Source: Globisporangium splendens (Eukaryota; Oomycota; Peronosporomycetes; Pythiales; Pythiaceae). Taken from it: DNA of 64,000 bases. Position 1 is the first letter of the stretch. Each line of letters begins with the position of its first letter. This document shows, in pieces, positions 42,641-56,375 of this stretch. The notes below the pieces were generated by a model. It worked only from the letters and a program-made list of their open reading frames with translations. It was not told the origin of the DNA and ran no database searches. A program made the translations under genes and the position numbers. The stretch is taken from positions 434,001 through 498,000 of the forward strand of contig VFIW01000021.1 of assembly GCA_006386115.1 (NCBI GenBank), written 5' to 3'.

Positions 42641-45127
42641 TCACTGGAATATCTTAATCGTGCAATCCGCACCACCTGTCGCGATAAAGTTGCGCGATTG
42701 GTGGTACGCGACGGCATGAACGGCTTCGCCCATCTTTGGCCGATGCGCCTGGTGCAAGTGAAAGGAAAAAAATGCACGTCAGTTCCGTGGAAGTAAGCGC
42801 CACAGATTTCACGACAACACGATTTTCTCACCGACTGTTCAAAGACGCAATGGCGCTCAGCCACAGACCAAATACGCAGAGACCCATCGTGGCCTACACA
42901 AATCATGTACGCGTTAGGTCGCATACATCAACAGGGGGCAGCTATACAAAAGAATGCCATTGAAAAAGGAAATAGCACCAACCTCCGGTCGCCAGGTAGA
43001 GCCCAGAGGCATCTATGGAAATGGACGAGACTGCGTCTTGATGGGCAGTCACCGTGCCGATACACTCGCCTAGACGGAATAAAAACGATAATTAGCTTTC
43101 CATAATAGCCTCAAGTCCATTTCAAAGCGAGGAAGCAGTCGTTTCGTACCTGCGCGCATGTCGTACATGCGGATCTTTCGGTCCTGGTGCGCTGCGATCA
43201 CGACGGGCATTGTCGGATGCACGACCACCTGGTTCACTTGCCCCTCGCGCGAGTTGGGGCCGAAGGAATCAAAGTCGCTGTGACGCAGCAACTGAATGAG
43301 CTGCTCGCCGTGGAAATCGTACTGACTCAGCGCACCCGACGTGTACCCGACCACGCAGGTCTTGGAATCCGACAAGAGCGTGTGGACAGAGGTCGGCACC
43401 AACGAGCCGCGACTGTTGTGGCCTGCAGGAAAAACGCACAAGCATTCGTAAGTGAAGTAGTCATATTGACTTTGTCAACCACTACAGGGTCATTCATTAG
43501 ACACAGGCGAACGTGGCTTCCGAGTCGTACCTGCCGCTTTCGGACTGCCTTTTGCAGCACAACGAAGCTCGCTCTTGAGAGTCAAATCTGCAGACAATCA
43601 ACAAGTGCTAAGCAATTGCGAGCATTTGATAGCCCCTCATTATTCAACTCTTGTGTCATGAGAACGTACCTGACGACACGCCCCATGTTCGCACGACGCC
43701 ATCGGATCCTGCGGAGAAGAGTACGTTCGACAGTGGATGCGCATGCAGATCCCAGATTGCGTCGTCGTGCGCACGCTTCACCACGTGCGACTTGAGTCCC
43801 TGGTACTCTTCGAAGGTGAACGGCTCGCCTCGCTCGGTCTCGGTCATGGGCAAGTTGAACAACCCGATCGCTCCATCGCGTCCTGCAGTCACAAAGGCAC
43901 CGGCGCGTTGCGGTCCGTTGTTTGGGTAGTTCTCGGCACTGATGATCGCCACCGAGAGCACACTCTGCGTGTGGGTGCGAATTGTCAGCAGTGAATCCAT
44001 TTCCGTTGTCCTATGTGGACAAGACACCATAGCGCGTGTCAGTGCAAATGCTAGGCAGGGATGTACATTTTGCAGGCGCCTACCGTTGAGAAGGCGGGCC
44101 TGAGATAACGCTCGCGAGGTTCCACACTTTGACGGTGCAGTCTTCGCTGCCAGACACCACCAGCGGCTCCGTTGGGTGGAACGCGATCGCGCGGACACCA
44201 TCCTACAACACGAACTCGCAACCACCGGATCAGAAAATACCCCCATGCGTCACTGACAGGGAGGTTGGCGTACCATATGACCGGAGAGCTTGACTTTGAG
44301 TTTGTGGGGGCGGAACGATCCCTTTGGACCAAGCACGATCTTGTCTGGTTTTGTGCTCTTCGCAGGCTCAGCCGTGCCTACAGAGAAAACACACACACAC
44401 AAGGCATGTGATTAAGGTGTCGACCCCTCACGTCACAATGCATGTGGTAACTCTGGGTACGTACGTTCATTCGAGTTGGGGGTATCCGAGACAGACGAAG
44501 TCGTTCGGGAGCCCATCCGAGGGCGGATGATCTCGGTCCCCTTTGCGGAAGACGACGCCGCAGTCTTTGGTGTAGTTGCCTTGGACGACGACGACGTGAT
44601 ACCACTGTCCAATCGGTACACCTGCTGCCCAAGGGACTTGGCTTGTGGACTCGGAGGCGGAGACGACGTCGCCGAGTGCGCGGAAATCGAGCGCTCCTTG
44701 GCGCGGTTGATCGTGACGGACGCCGATGCCGGACGCGTGATCTCTGCTGTGCCCACCGTCTTGGGCAAGTTCACCGGCGTACTCACGGGAGCAGGGGAGA
44801 CCAAATACCGACCTCGCTCCTAGTAAACAAAGGCAAGAACCCAGGATAACCAGGAACAAACACACACACAAGCCATGTGAGTATTCCTCCCATTCGTACA
44901 CCAACGATACACGACGCTCACTAACTCACCTGGCGGAGCGCGAATTCCAGCATCTTGACGCGCAGCATTGCGTCTTTATACGCTTCCTCTTGGATGCTGC
45001 GCTGCGTCTCGAGGTCGCGGACCTGCTGCTGTAGCTTCATGCGCTCGTCGTGCCATTGCGATTCTTCGTTCGCGACACTCGCAAACTGGCGCTGCAGGAA
45101 CCGCAACGCGCTGTCGACGCTGTCCAT
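42641..45127 (-). CDS. Striatin-like WD40 protein (STRIPAK scaffold)
   Basis: Striatins are PP2A B-type scaffolds of the STRIPAK complex. Ten exons in transcription order: 45127-44930, 44819-44465, 44377-44274, 44202-44084, 44010-43670, 43587-43531, 43422-43150, 43069-42983, 42893-42832 and 42748-42641; 567 aa, all in frame. Residues 1-66 match the striatin N-terminus: SALRFLQRQF, an ESQWHDERMKLQQQVRDLE coiled coil and RVKMLEFALRQ. A Ser/Thr/Pro-rich low-complexity region follows. Then come about seven WD40 blades, including GVRAIAFHPTEPLVVSGSED, AHDDAIWDLHAHPLSNVLFS, NQVVVHPTMPVVIAAHQD and a last blade ending GGADCTIKIF. Total length is shorter than animal striatins because the linker is reduced. 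Confidence 0.88.
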
Positions 45128-45963
45128 CCGCCGCTATGCAAGTGAGCGTGCCTGTGACTGGGTGCGCACGTGTAGCGAACGATCTTATCGCTCTTCTTTT
45201 GCTGTTGTTGTCGTTGTGTGCTGCCGACGACGCGTTCTCCACAGTGACCAGATCCGATCTCTCCGCCTCGCGACGACGCTTGCGATGGGAACAACGGCGT
45301 GTATATGCGTGCGTGCACAAGTACGTCGATAGGCTCCAGAGACGCTCTAGCTCTTGGTTCCTGTCCTACAGAGCGTCACGCGGCGCCGACGCTGCTGCTA
45401 ACACAAGAAGGGGGAAGAAGGGGGTTCAGGGCGTCGAATACAAACAAATCCCAACATATTCGCAGACTGGCCTCTCTATGCCTCGTGGGGTGGACCACAT
45501 GACGACGCCCTTCCCCCTTCTTGCGTAACCCCCAGGAAACGTAACCTAGTCCAGTATGCGCAATTATTGTGTTATTGAAGACAGATTCTGTAATTGTGGA
45601 AAATAACTGCACATTGTTTGCGTTGGAGCAATATGTGTCTAATCATTGATGAGTTAACTGCTCTCGAGCCTCTCGCTTCAAGTGGCTGTTCGACCTATCA
45701 ATTCGGTTTCGGAAGGGAATTAAATATTCACTTCCAAAATTGAAAGCATCTAGCACGAATCTACTAATTTATCGTACCTTGTTGTAAAGAACGTAAGAAA
45801 TTATAGAGTACACTTGGAGCTGCAAGGTCGGAACTAGCAGCGGGAGAGCCACACGTGCCCCTCCACAACCAAAGCGCCGCTGCAGAAGGAGGGACAATCC
45901 TCTGGCTGCCGCTGCCCATATACGTCCACTCGGCCACCAGGAGCCAAGAGCGAGCGAGCGAGC

Positions 45964-46009
<46 letters not shown>

Positions 46010-46013
46010 CAGG
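45128..46013. promoter_or_regulatory. Divergent promoter region striatin-like / ABC transporter
   Basis: About 890 nt between outward-facing genes. The right end carries a GAGC-rich patch and the long AG repeat next to the transporter ATG. AT-rich segments lie at about 45540-45790. Frames that run through the AG repeat encode only Ser/Leu or Arg/Glu repeats and are artefacts. Confidence 0.55.
45971..46006 (+). repeat. (AG)18 microsatellite immediately upstream of the ABC transporter ATG
   Basis: Thirty-six bases of perfect AG repeat end 7 nt before the start codon, so they are probably part of the mRNA leader. Length variation here could alter promoter or leader function. Confidence 0.95.
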
Positions 46014-48575
46014 ATGGCGCCCGTGCAGGAACGAACGCCGCTGCTCGCGAAAGACGCAGGCGCTGACGCCTCGCCGCCACAGCGCGAGCCGTCCAAGACC
46101 GCCGCGAAGAAGCAGACCATGTCGCGCTGGATCGAGCCCGAGAACTCGGCGGGCGGCAAGAAACGCAGCCAGAGCCAGATGCTGTGTTTGCAGTTCTCGC
46201 AGGTGCTGCTACTGATCATGGATCTGGTGTCGCTGCTGTTGGTCGCGTGGTTCAGCTTGGGCAACACTGGGTTCTGGAGCTTTGACTGGCTGGTGCGTCC
46301 GTCGCACGTGCAGTGGCGGTTCTGGGGCGTCCCGGTTGTGGCGACGCTCGTGAAGAGCGTGCTGTTCTCGCTCGCGATGTCGTACCCGAACGCGCGCATG
46401 CTCACGTGGAGCTGCTACTTGTTCTGCGCAGGCTTCCTCGTCGTGCTCGCCATCGATTCGTTCGAATTGGACTCGTTCTCCCAGGCAGACGAAGAAAAGT
46501 TTCTGCTCGTGGATGCCAACATCGCGAACTCACTGCCGCTGATCTTCACGGTGCTTGAGGTCGTGAACCTGAATTACCTGCTCGACCAGATCGTGACTCC
46601 ACCTGCGCCAAAGGAAGCCGATAACCTGGACGCACCAGTCGACGAACCAGCAAAGCCCCAGGGGATCTCGTTCGTGAAGATGGTGTACATCCTGAAGCCG
46701 TACTTTTGGCCACACGGCATGGCGAACAAGATTCGCGCGGCGAGTACGTATGTGGTGCTGATCATCTCGAAGCTGGCGAACATTGCGTCGCCGCTGTACA
46801 TGGCGAAGGCGACGAATGCACTCTTGGCAAAGGATACGTCGAGTGCGATCGTGAACCTCGCGATCTTCACGGCCATGGTGCTCGTCTCGAAGCTTTTCAA
46901 GGAGTTGCAGTCGCTGATCTACCTCCGGGTGAAGCAAACGGCGTACGTGGAGCTGGCGACGCTCACGTACGAGCATATCCATTCGCTGTCGTACGACTGG
47001 CACGTGCGCAAGAAGATGGGAGACGTGCTGCGCTCCATGGATCGTGGCGTGGAATCGGCCAACGCCGTCGTGTCGTATGTGTTTCTCTACCTGTTTCCGA
47101 CATTGGCCGAGTCCGTGGTCGTGATCGTGATCTTTGCTGTGCATTTCCAGCTTGCGAGTCTGTCGTTCATCGCGTTCTCGAGTCTCGTCATCTACGCCGT
47201 GCTCACGATCAAGATCACGCTCTGGCGCAAGAAGTACCGCGAGGCGTCGACGAAGCACGACAACGAGTACCACGACAAGGCCACGGACGCGCTCATCAAC
47301 TACGAGACGATCAAGTATTTCTCGAATGAAAAGTACGAAGTCGACGCGTACACCAAGGTGATTGAGAAGTACCAGCGCTACTCGATCTCGGTGCAGGCGT
47401 CACTGAGTGTGCTCAATGGCATGCAGAGCATTGTCATTCAGCTGACGATCCTCGGTGCGCTCGGGCTCGCGGCGCCACATGTCGTCAACAGCACTGGCTC
47501 AGGCCGCAGCATCGACATTGGTGCATTCGTCGCGATCTCGGTGTACCTCAACAACCTGTTCTCGCCGCTGTTCTTCCTCGGCGGCATCTACAACATGGTC
47601 ATCAACTCGGTCGTGGACATGAAGAAGCTGAGCGAGCTGCTGTCCGTGGAAGCCGACATCGTGGATGCGCCGGATGCAACAGAGCTGAGAATCTGCGAGT
47701 ACGACCTGAAGAACGGCATCGATGTCAGCTTCAAGCACGTCTTCTTCCACTACCCGTCGCAGACGCCGGACAGCGGTGTCAAGGACCTGACGTTCACGAT
47801 CGAGCGCGGTACGACGACGGCGCTCGTGGGGGAAACCGGCGCGGGCAAGACGACGATTTCGCGACTGCTGTTCCGTTTCTACGAGTGCACGTCGGGGAAG
47901 ATCCTGATCAATAACCAAAATATCAACAAGGTGACTCAACACTCGCTGCGACTCGCGATCGGCATCGTGCCTCAGGACACGGTGCTTTTCAACGACACGA
48001 TCCTGAACAACATCAAGTACGGCAACCTCACGGCCACGTTTGCGCAAGTGGAAGAAGCGGCCAAGAACGCGCGCATCTACGACTTCATCATGGGTATGCC
48101 CGACCAGTGGAACACGAAGGTCGGTGAGCGCGGCCTGAAGCTGTCGGGCGGCGAGAAGCAGCGTGTTGCGATCGCGCGCACGCTGCTCAAGGACCCTCCG
48201 TTCGTGATTCTGGACGAAGCCACGTCGGCGCTGGACACCGTCACGGAACAGGAGATCCAGAAGGCGCTGAACCGCCTCAAGTCCAACCGCACGATGCTGA
48301 TCATCGCGCATCGTCTGTCCACGGTATGTGCAGCATTGTTGGCATCATCTTCCTGCCATGCGCTATGAGATCTCTCGTACGAATCTGATGCGACTTGTTT
48401 AATTGATTGTATGCGTGTGCAGATTCGCAATGCGCACCAGATCATCGTGCTGAATGACGGGCAGATCGCCGAGGTGGGCAAGCACGACGACCTCGTCGAG
48501 CAGCGCCACGGCATCTACCACCGCATGTGGAACGCGCAGCTCAAGTCGAACGCCGAGGTTCTCGTGGAAGAATGA
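46014..48575 (+). CDS. ABCB6/HMT1-like ABC half transporter
   Basis: Exons 46014-48323 and 48423-48575 encode 820 aa. An N-terminal membrane region with about four hydrophobic segments (residues ~60-190) resembles the extra TMD0 of ABCB6/HMT1. A six-helix ABC exporter domain follows (about 235-540), containing the Atm1/ABCB6/ABCB7-type YETIKYFSNEKYE motif. The nucleotide-binding domain has Walker A GETGAGKTT, Q-loop IVPQDTVLFNDT, signature LSGGEKQR, Walker B VILDEATSALD and the switch IIAHRLST. The intron falls just after the switch. These transporters sit in mitochondrial, vacuolar or lysosomal membranes and export glutathione- or phytochelatin-metal complexes or porphyrins. The substrate here is not deducible. 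A dileucine-like ERTPLL at residues 7-12 may direct endolysosomal sorting. Confidence 0.92.
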
Positions 48576-49305
48576 GCAATAATGGATGAAGACAAGAGTA
48601 TGAATGGCACATAAAGCAAATGCCAAATTGAAGCTTTTAGTGTGGCGCTGTCTTTCTGTTTAGCTAGGACGAGATGGGACCACAGTCGTGACCAATGTTT
48701 TGCACTGCCAACTTCAAGAGGGTGATAATTCACAGTAAAACTGGTCATCTCCTTTTGCAGACACATTTGGCAGAAATAAAACTTTATTTGCGGCAGATCG
48801 CAACTCTGTCTATATGGCTTTATTTACGGAAGTCGTAATTGATTTGTTCGTTTTTTCTTCGAAATGCATGCATCCAAAAATTTGTGTAAATATTCTGTGA
48901 GTGCAGTTTTCTAAAACCACACCGGAATTAACCTTGTTGATGGGCACAGGTTGTACAGATTGGTTTCAGTGTGCCTGCATGCACACCAACTCCATCTGAA
49001 CAAGCCTATTTGCCTCGTAGAAATGGTGCATTTCTCATAAATTCTGGAAGTGGTGTTCCGGATTCAAAGTCAATCGTTCTCTGCGCTTGGCATAAAGGCG
49101 CTGCTGCACGTTCATTCATTCATTCAACTTTGGGACAAAGGAAAAGGAATGCGAAAAAGAAAATAGAGTGATGGTGTTACTCAGACATTCGAGCTAGCAA
49201 TAAATTCTTGAAAGCCTTCCAGGACGAACTGGGTGCCGACTTCTCTCTCGACTCAGACTATCACAGCGGACAGGTGCTCGGTGCCTTCAGGCTCGACAGA
49301 CCAGT
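48576..49305. other. Convergent 3' region ABC transporter / DBP2
   Basis: About 730 nt holding the 3' ends of two convergent genes. An AATAAA occurs on the forward strand near 48775. No frame in it looks coding. Confidence 0.45.
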
Positions 49306-51818
<2,513 letters not shown>

Positions 51819-52468
51819 GCTGTCAGAAGAAGAGACGAAGGGAGACGAAGGGAGGGAGAGTGCGCTTTCCCGCTTGTTCAACAGCGCCGCTTGTGCTGTT
51901 GTTGGTGGTGGCTTGAGAGTGAGCGAAAGGAAAGCGCGGTTGGCGCAACGAAGGGGGAAAACCTCGATCGGTTTAAAGAGGGAGACATGTGCAGAGTGAT
52001 GGTCGGCTGAAACTGAGGTTTGTGGAAGAGAGGCAGTTGGTTGGAAGCCGCTGCGAGACGCTTTTCAGCCAATGACACGGTCGAACTTGAAATGATACAG
52101 CCAATCGCATGATCGAGTGTGGAAGAGGCGTGTCGCTTTGGTCGAAAAGATCTTTGGGGATGATTGATTGGATCTGACTGTTCAAGATGGGTGCTTTTTC
52201 TGCTCATGTACCAGTATTGAGACGCAAGAATGAATGGATCGGTATGGCAACAGTATCTGCAGTTGTTATATGCGCTGCTGTTCGGAGCAAACTCTCAAAA
52301 ATGCAGATAAGCGGCGTTTATCATGGGGCTTCCGTCCCGTTCCCGCGATCATACGCACTCGTTGCGAGCCGTAGAACTAACTCGAAGAAGGGGTCAGAAG
52401 GCATTTTTCTGTCTGCACGCGAATTGTTTTTGTTGTGTGATTGTCCTGCTCTGCGAGTGAATGCCTTC
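51819..52468. promoter_or_regulatory. Upstream region of DBP2 and downstream region of the PTPS-like gene
   Basis: About 650 nt. CCAAT motifs near 52067 and 52101 and an ATTGG near 52168 cluster 250-350 nt upstream of the DBP2 start. The immediate leader is pyrimidine/purine-biased. No coding evidence. Confidence 0.5.
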
Positions 52469-53884
52469 TTACGCCAGGCTGATCGTGCGTTCGTAGGATG
52501 CGAATTGCTTGGAGGCTTCAGCGATGCTGACTTCGAGCTTGCGGACGCCGCGTCCCTATCGATCCACGAGATTGTAATAAAAGAGTGACCAATGGTTGTT
52601 GTATGTAGGTATATAAGAGAAACTCGCAATCGCATCACGTACCAAGAGTGCCTCGAGCGTAAACGCATCTATGATTTGGTTGCTCTGTTAGGATCACATA
52701 CATGCAATGCGTGCAGTTAATAAAAACAATATACCGCTGTGTGTAGTATGGCAATACGTACGATGTAGATGGCGAGTTCTTCCGCCGACGAGTGAACGAT
52801 CGGCAGCAGCGAGCAATCCGCTTTTGGAAAGCTGTTGATTGCAATATTCAATAGAACAAAGAAAAATCCAGTGTCAATCGGTCTAACTTGCAGATGAACA
52901 ATCTCCATTTGAGGGTAACACGCACCTGAACTTGGCCATGTCTTCCGTGAGAATGTGCACATTCGTACCATCAAATGTAATCTGAGCAGCAAACAAGGGA
53001 CAGCAGTTAGTGCAGACACACAAGAACCGAACGCGAAGCAAGAGCAGATATGGCCAAACCTACCTTGAGGACATCGCTGTTCATTGGCACGAGGAACGAT
53101 TCGTTCAAGTCCTTGCAGATCACGCGCGAGATGTTCTTGATATCACCGAAATCGACGACATAACCGTCCGGACCGACGACACCCGTAATCGTCACTGCCA
53201 ACTGGTAGTTGTGGCCATGCAGCTTTTCTCGGAAGCCCTACATGCTCGCATCACACAACGAGTGGTCGTGAACACGCTGAAACTGTCGAAAGAAGAGTGC
53301 TATGCAAGTCAACTCACCTTGTGGGCAATGAAGTGGGCGGCGTTGAACTTCATGTAATCCTTCGACACGTGCACTTTGAAGGTCTCATTGGCCGACGCAG
53401 ACGTCGTGAGCGTGCCCAATTGGCTAGCGGCAGCGTGCGCTGCGAACACGTTCATCGTTGCTGCGTTCAAGACTGGCGCCGTGTGCAATCCGGCCGCAGC
53501 AGCAGACGTGGCTGCAGCTGGAGGGGGTGTCGTCGCCGTGCGCAGCGGCTGGATCTGCGCCTTCACCTCCTCGGGAGCCTTCACGCATCCGCGCAAGTGC
53601 GAGGCCCACCGATCGATGTTCTTGGACGAGATCTCCTTCTCGCAGTAGCAGCACTTGACGACGCCGTCGGCGGTCTCGCGGGTCACGTTCATCTTGACAA
53701 TGGCTTTCTGGGAGGCGGAGAGTTCTTTTCCCATAGGCGACGAGAGCGTGGTGTCGAAGGAAAGACTGGTCTTCTTGCGCTTTCTCGGCGCGGCGGTCTC
53801 TGAAGTGTCTGGTGTGGTGGCGGTGGATGCGGGGGGCAGCGGGGGCGGTGCGGTGGGCTCAGCGTCGCCGAGCGTCTGGAGCAT
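52469..53884 (-). CDS. BED-type zinc finger fused to a 6-pyruvoyl-tetrahydropterin synthase-like domain
   Basis: Exons in transcription order are 53884-53318, 53237-53064, 52981-52926, 52831-52762, 52684-52643 and 52555-52469 (331 aa). Residues about 78-100 carry a CxxC...H...C zinc motif (CCYCEKE, WASHLRGC) of BED-finger type. Residues about 170-331 form a PTPS/QueD fold: FNAAHFIAHKGFREKLHGHNY with the three zinc His, GYVVDFGDIKNI, LNESFL, the HSSAEELAIYI helix, and a C-terminal RGVRKLEVSIAEASKQ strand. The Cys that acts as the usual catalytic nucleophile four residues before HGH in QueD is absent (Arg/Glu there), so the classical reaction may not occur. Alanine/Pro-rich linkers join the domains. 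An upstream in-frame ATG near 53995 exists; I chose 53884 because the intervening residues look non-conserved. Confidence 0.85.
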
Positions 53885-54243
53885 CAAGGAAGGTCGGTGA
53901 GGAAACGGATGAACCAGCGGAGTGGTCTTCACACACCCACCAACACGCAAGATCACACTGGGACTAAAATGGAGCCTTGTGATTGGTGAAAATTGCATCT
54001 TTTTGGCCAATTACTACCACAGATATCGAAAAATGTTGCAGACAGACAGGCGCCTATGCGGGAAAGGTGCGACAGAAAGACAGCTCATGGATATGACTAG
54101 GCGGCGCGTTCGTGGTTCTGCTCGACTTGGCTGGATGCAGACAAGGCGGAGAATGATACAAACATGGAGGTGGAATTAAAAAAAAGGAAAGGAATATCGA
54201 TACGGCTGGTCACGCACGCAGGCTGGGATGGAAAGAGGTGCAC
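53885..54243. promoter_or_regulatory. Upstream region of the BED-PTPS gene
   Basis: About 360 nt between two minus-strand genes. It contains ATTGG near 53979 and a CCAAT near 54006, and it should hold the promoter of one gene and the 3' UTR of the other. The frame upstream of ATG 53884 stays open into it, so the 5' end of the gene could lie here. Confidence 0.45.
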
Positions 54244-55506
54244 CTAATCGGAGACAGCCTTCGGGACGACACTGAGGAAGAAGTTCATGCTCACACCCAG
54301 CAGAAGCCCCACTTTTTGCTTGCGAGGAACGGATCGGTCCAGCAGCTGAACGAGCACACGCACACATGAGTTAGATGTTGGCTAGTTGACCAAAAAGCAA
54401 CGCCAATTTGACTTACCATCAGCAACATAAATACACCCAGCAACAGACCCATCAAGAAGCCCCACAGGAATTCGGTCCCGGTGCCTTCATTATCAGCTGC
54501 CAGGATCGAGTTGTTCATGCCAGTCATATCAATCTGGTGATCCATGGCGATTCTTGCCGTTGGAACGACGTTTAGAGCTGCAATTTGCAAGTTCAATATA
54601 AAGTGAGTCACCAGCAGTCATCACGGAGACACTCGATTTGAAGTAGTGCATCACGTACAGAATTCAGATTGAGGACCCTGCGCATCCATCCACTCTTCTT
54701 CGAGCCGATATATCCGATCTTCACTCGACTCGCCTGGGACTCGCTCAGCTTGGCTAATATATAATGATAATTGCGGGTAGAAGTACAACCGCAGCGCTTG
54801 AATTTCTTCACGACTGAGTCGATCACGAAGGCGATCAAAGCCGCGTCGACTTGTATCCTCTCGCTCGGCTTCCTCATTTTCAGCAGCCATCTACAGGGAA
54901 TTTTTGTCGTTGAAGTTAAAACGTCAGTCTTTAATCCTGTGCAACATGGATTCACAGCGAGCATACCTGATTCACGACGGCTTTAGGAGGCGCCGCACTG
55001 ATAGCGCAGTGAATAAAATCCTCCGACTTGACTTTGCAGCTATTCAATGTCGCTTTATCATCCGACAGCATTTTTCCCTAAGAAAACCAGCACATACATC
55101 AAATTTCCGTATCAGATTTTGCTTAATACACGCCATGTCTGCAGAACAAAACAACAACATACCTGGTGGATCAAACGCAAGAATTTCCCCTCCGCGCTCG
55201 CCTGCTTCTTCACGATCTCCTTCAACTCGCCGATGCTTGTGCTGGGATGGATCTCAATGCGGATGGGCTTCTCACTCAGCGTCTTCACCTTGACCACGAT
55301 CTTCTCGTTCTGCTGCTGCTGATCGCCATCATCGTCGACAATAGTGATCCCCACGTCATGCGACAACTGCAGCCATCAAACACAACCACGATTATAAAGA
55401 AAAAAATCAGACACGCAAGCACCATATGCGGAAACGCGATGGCATTTATGCAGAGCTCCTGTCATACCAGCGGCTTCTCTTCGGACGTGCTCTCGGGCTC
55501 CATCAT
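54244..55506 (-). CDS. DSC3: DSC3-like (DUF2407) ubiquitin-like membrane protein
   Basis: In yeasts DSC3 is a subunit of the Golgi Dsc membrane E3 ubiquitin ligase. Exons in transcription order are 55506-55468, 55366-55163, 55077-54967, 54890-54659, 54577-54417 and 54345-54244 (282 aa, all junctions in frame). Residues about 35-110 form a ubiquitin-like fold (KIVVKVKTLSEKPIRIEI, STSIGELKEIV, RLIHQGKMLSDDKATL, IHCAIS). A DUF2407-C-like segment follows, with RRGFDRLRDRLSREEIQALR and RIYRLEEEWMDAQG. Two hydrophobic helices close the protein (FLWGFLMGLLLGVFMLLM and VGLLLGVSMNFFLSVV). Two adjacent ATGs open the frame; the first is taken. The match to DSC3 is by motif memory; plant and protist proteins with the same layout are often just called ubiquitin-like. 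Confidence 0.78.
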
Positions 55507-55514
55507 CTTGCTGT

Positions 55515-55534
55515 TCTCTCTCTCTCTCTCTCTC
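55515..55534. repeat. (TC)10 microsatellite, GA on the DSC3 sense strand
   Basis: Ends 8 nt upstream of the DSC3-like ATG on its coding strand. Same placement as the AG repeat of the ABC transporter. Confidence 0.93.
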
Positions 55535-55894
55535 GGCGTACGTGCGACACGCGCTCTCGCTGCCGTGCTCTCCTGCGCCGCCGTGTGTCGTCCGCGTTGC
55601 CGTCCCCTGCGCCTTCCTTCCTTCCGCCCTGCTGACAGCGCGACGAGATGCAAGTCTGTGTGTGTGTCTTCCTCGGTTTCCTTTTTCTGTTTTCTTCACA
55701 GCCAGTTTGGTCTTTGTCTTGAGTCCAGTATGCTCGCCCGCACTCTGCCAGGACAGCAACAGACTCCAGCTGATGCGGACAAAAAAATGAGCAAGCGAAG
55801 CTCAATGACGTTGGACAGTTGCGACTGGATAAAGTACGAGATGACTGTACAACCCGCAATAGCAGTGCAAACACAGTCTTTCTTGCGTCTGAAG

Positions 55895-56026
55895 TCAAGA
55901 GGCATCATCATCGAGAGGACACGTCGTAGAGAATACGAGTACTGTTAACAACAGTGCCAGAGCCGCTAGTGCAAAGAGGAGGGTAGAGTGTTGCAGAGTG
56001 TTGTGGCTCTTGGTTGCCTTTGTCAT
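55895..56026 (-). CDS. Possible 43-residue single-pass membrane microprotein
   Basis: From ATG 56026 the frame encodes 43 aa: a basic start (MTKATKSHNT), then one strongly hydrophobic helix (STLLFALAALALLLTVLVF), then an acidic end PLDDDAS. The pattern resembles small tail- or signal-anchored proteins. There is no homology evidence and no clear promoter, and chance frames of this size are common, so treat it as a candidate only. Confidence 0.2.
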   Translation of the reverse strand: MTKATKSHNTLQHSTLLFALAALALLLTVLVFSTTCPLDDDAS

Positions 56027-56375
56027 AGCCACCTCGGCGGTTTGCTGCTTCCTGAAGCAAGGTTGTTCAGCGGTGTCCCTGCATCCCAACGGCATCACAC
56101 TCGAGCCAGTGCAGAAGATCAGCAGCTGTCGCACATCTAGAATTGTTTGATGCTCCTACTCGCTTCTAACATATCATACACTGTAGTCACATCCTCATTA
56201 GAAACTCAGGTGTGACACTGTGTAACCGCTCAGCAAACGTTGCACGAAGGTCGCGCGTATCTCTTTCAACATTTGAAAGAGTGCGCGCGAATGCATTCCT
56301 GCTTCACCACGAGCGAGAAAGGCATTCGTGCGGGTCACTCCGTGCCTATCGTCGGCGGCTGCACCTTCAACCTGA

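Larger units (their letters stand above)
55507..56375. promoter_or_regulatory. Divergent promoter region DSC3-like / chromokinesin
   Basis: About 870 nt between outward-facing genes, with the TC repeat at its left end. It also contains a possible small open frame for a membrane microprotein, listed separately. Otherwise no recognised element. Confidence 0.5.

Noticed and set aside
45764..46080. Ser/Leu repeat peptides across the AG microsatellite
   Set aside because: Produced simply by translating the dinucleotide repeat on the minus strand.
47499..48311. 270-codon minus-strand open frame
   Set aside because: Opposite the ABC nucleotide-binding domain; composition is an antisense artefact.
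53885..54010. N-terminal extension of the PTPS-like protein from an upstream ATG near 53995
   Set aside because: Frame is open but the residues look like translated promoter sequence; only transcript data could support it.
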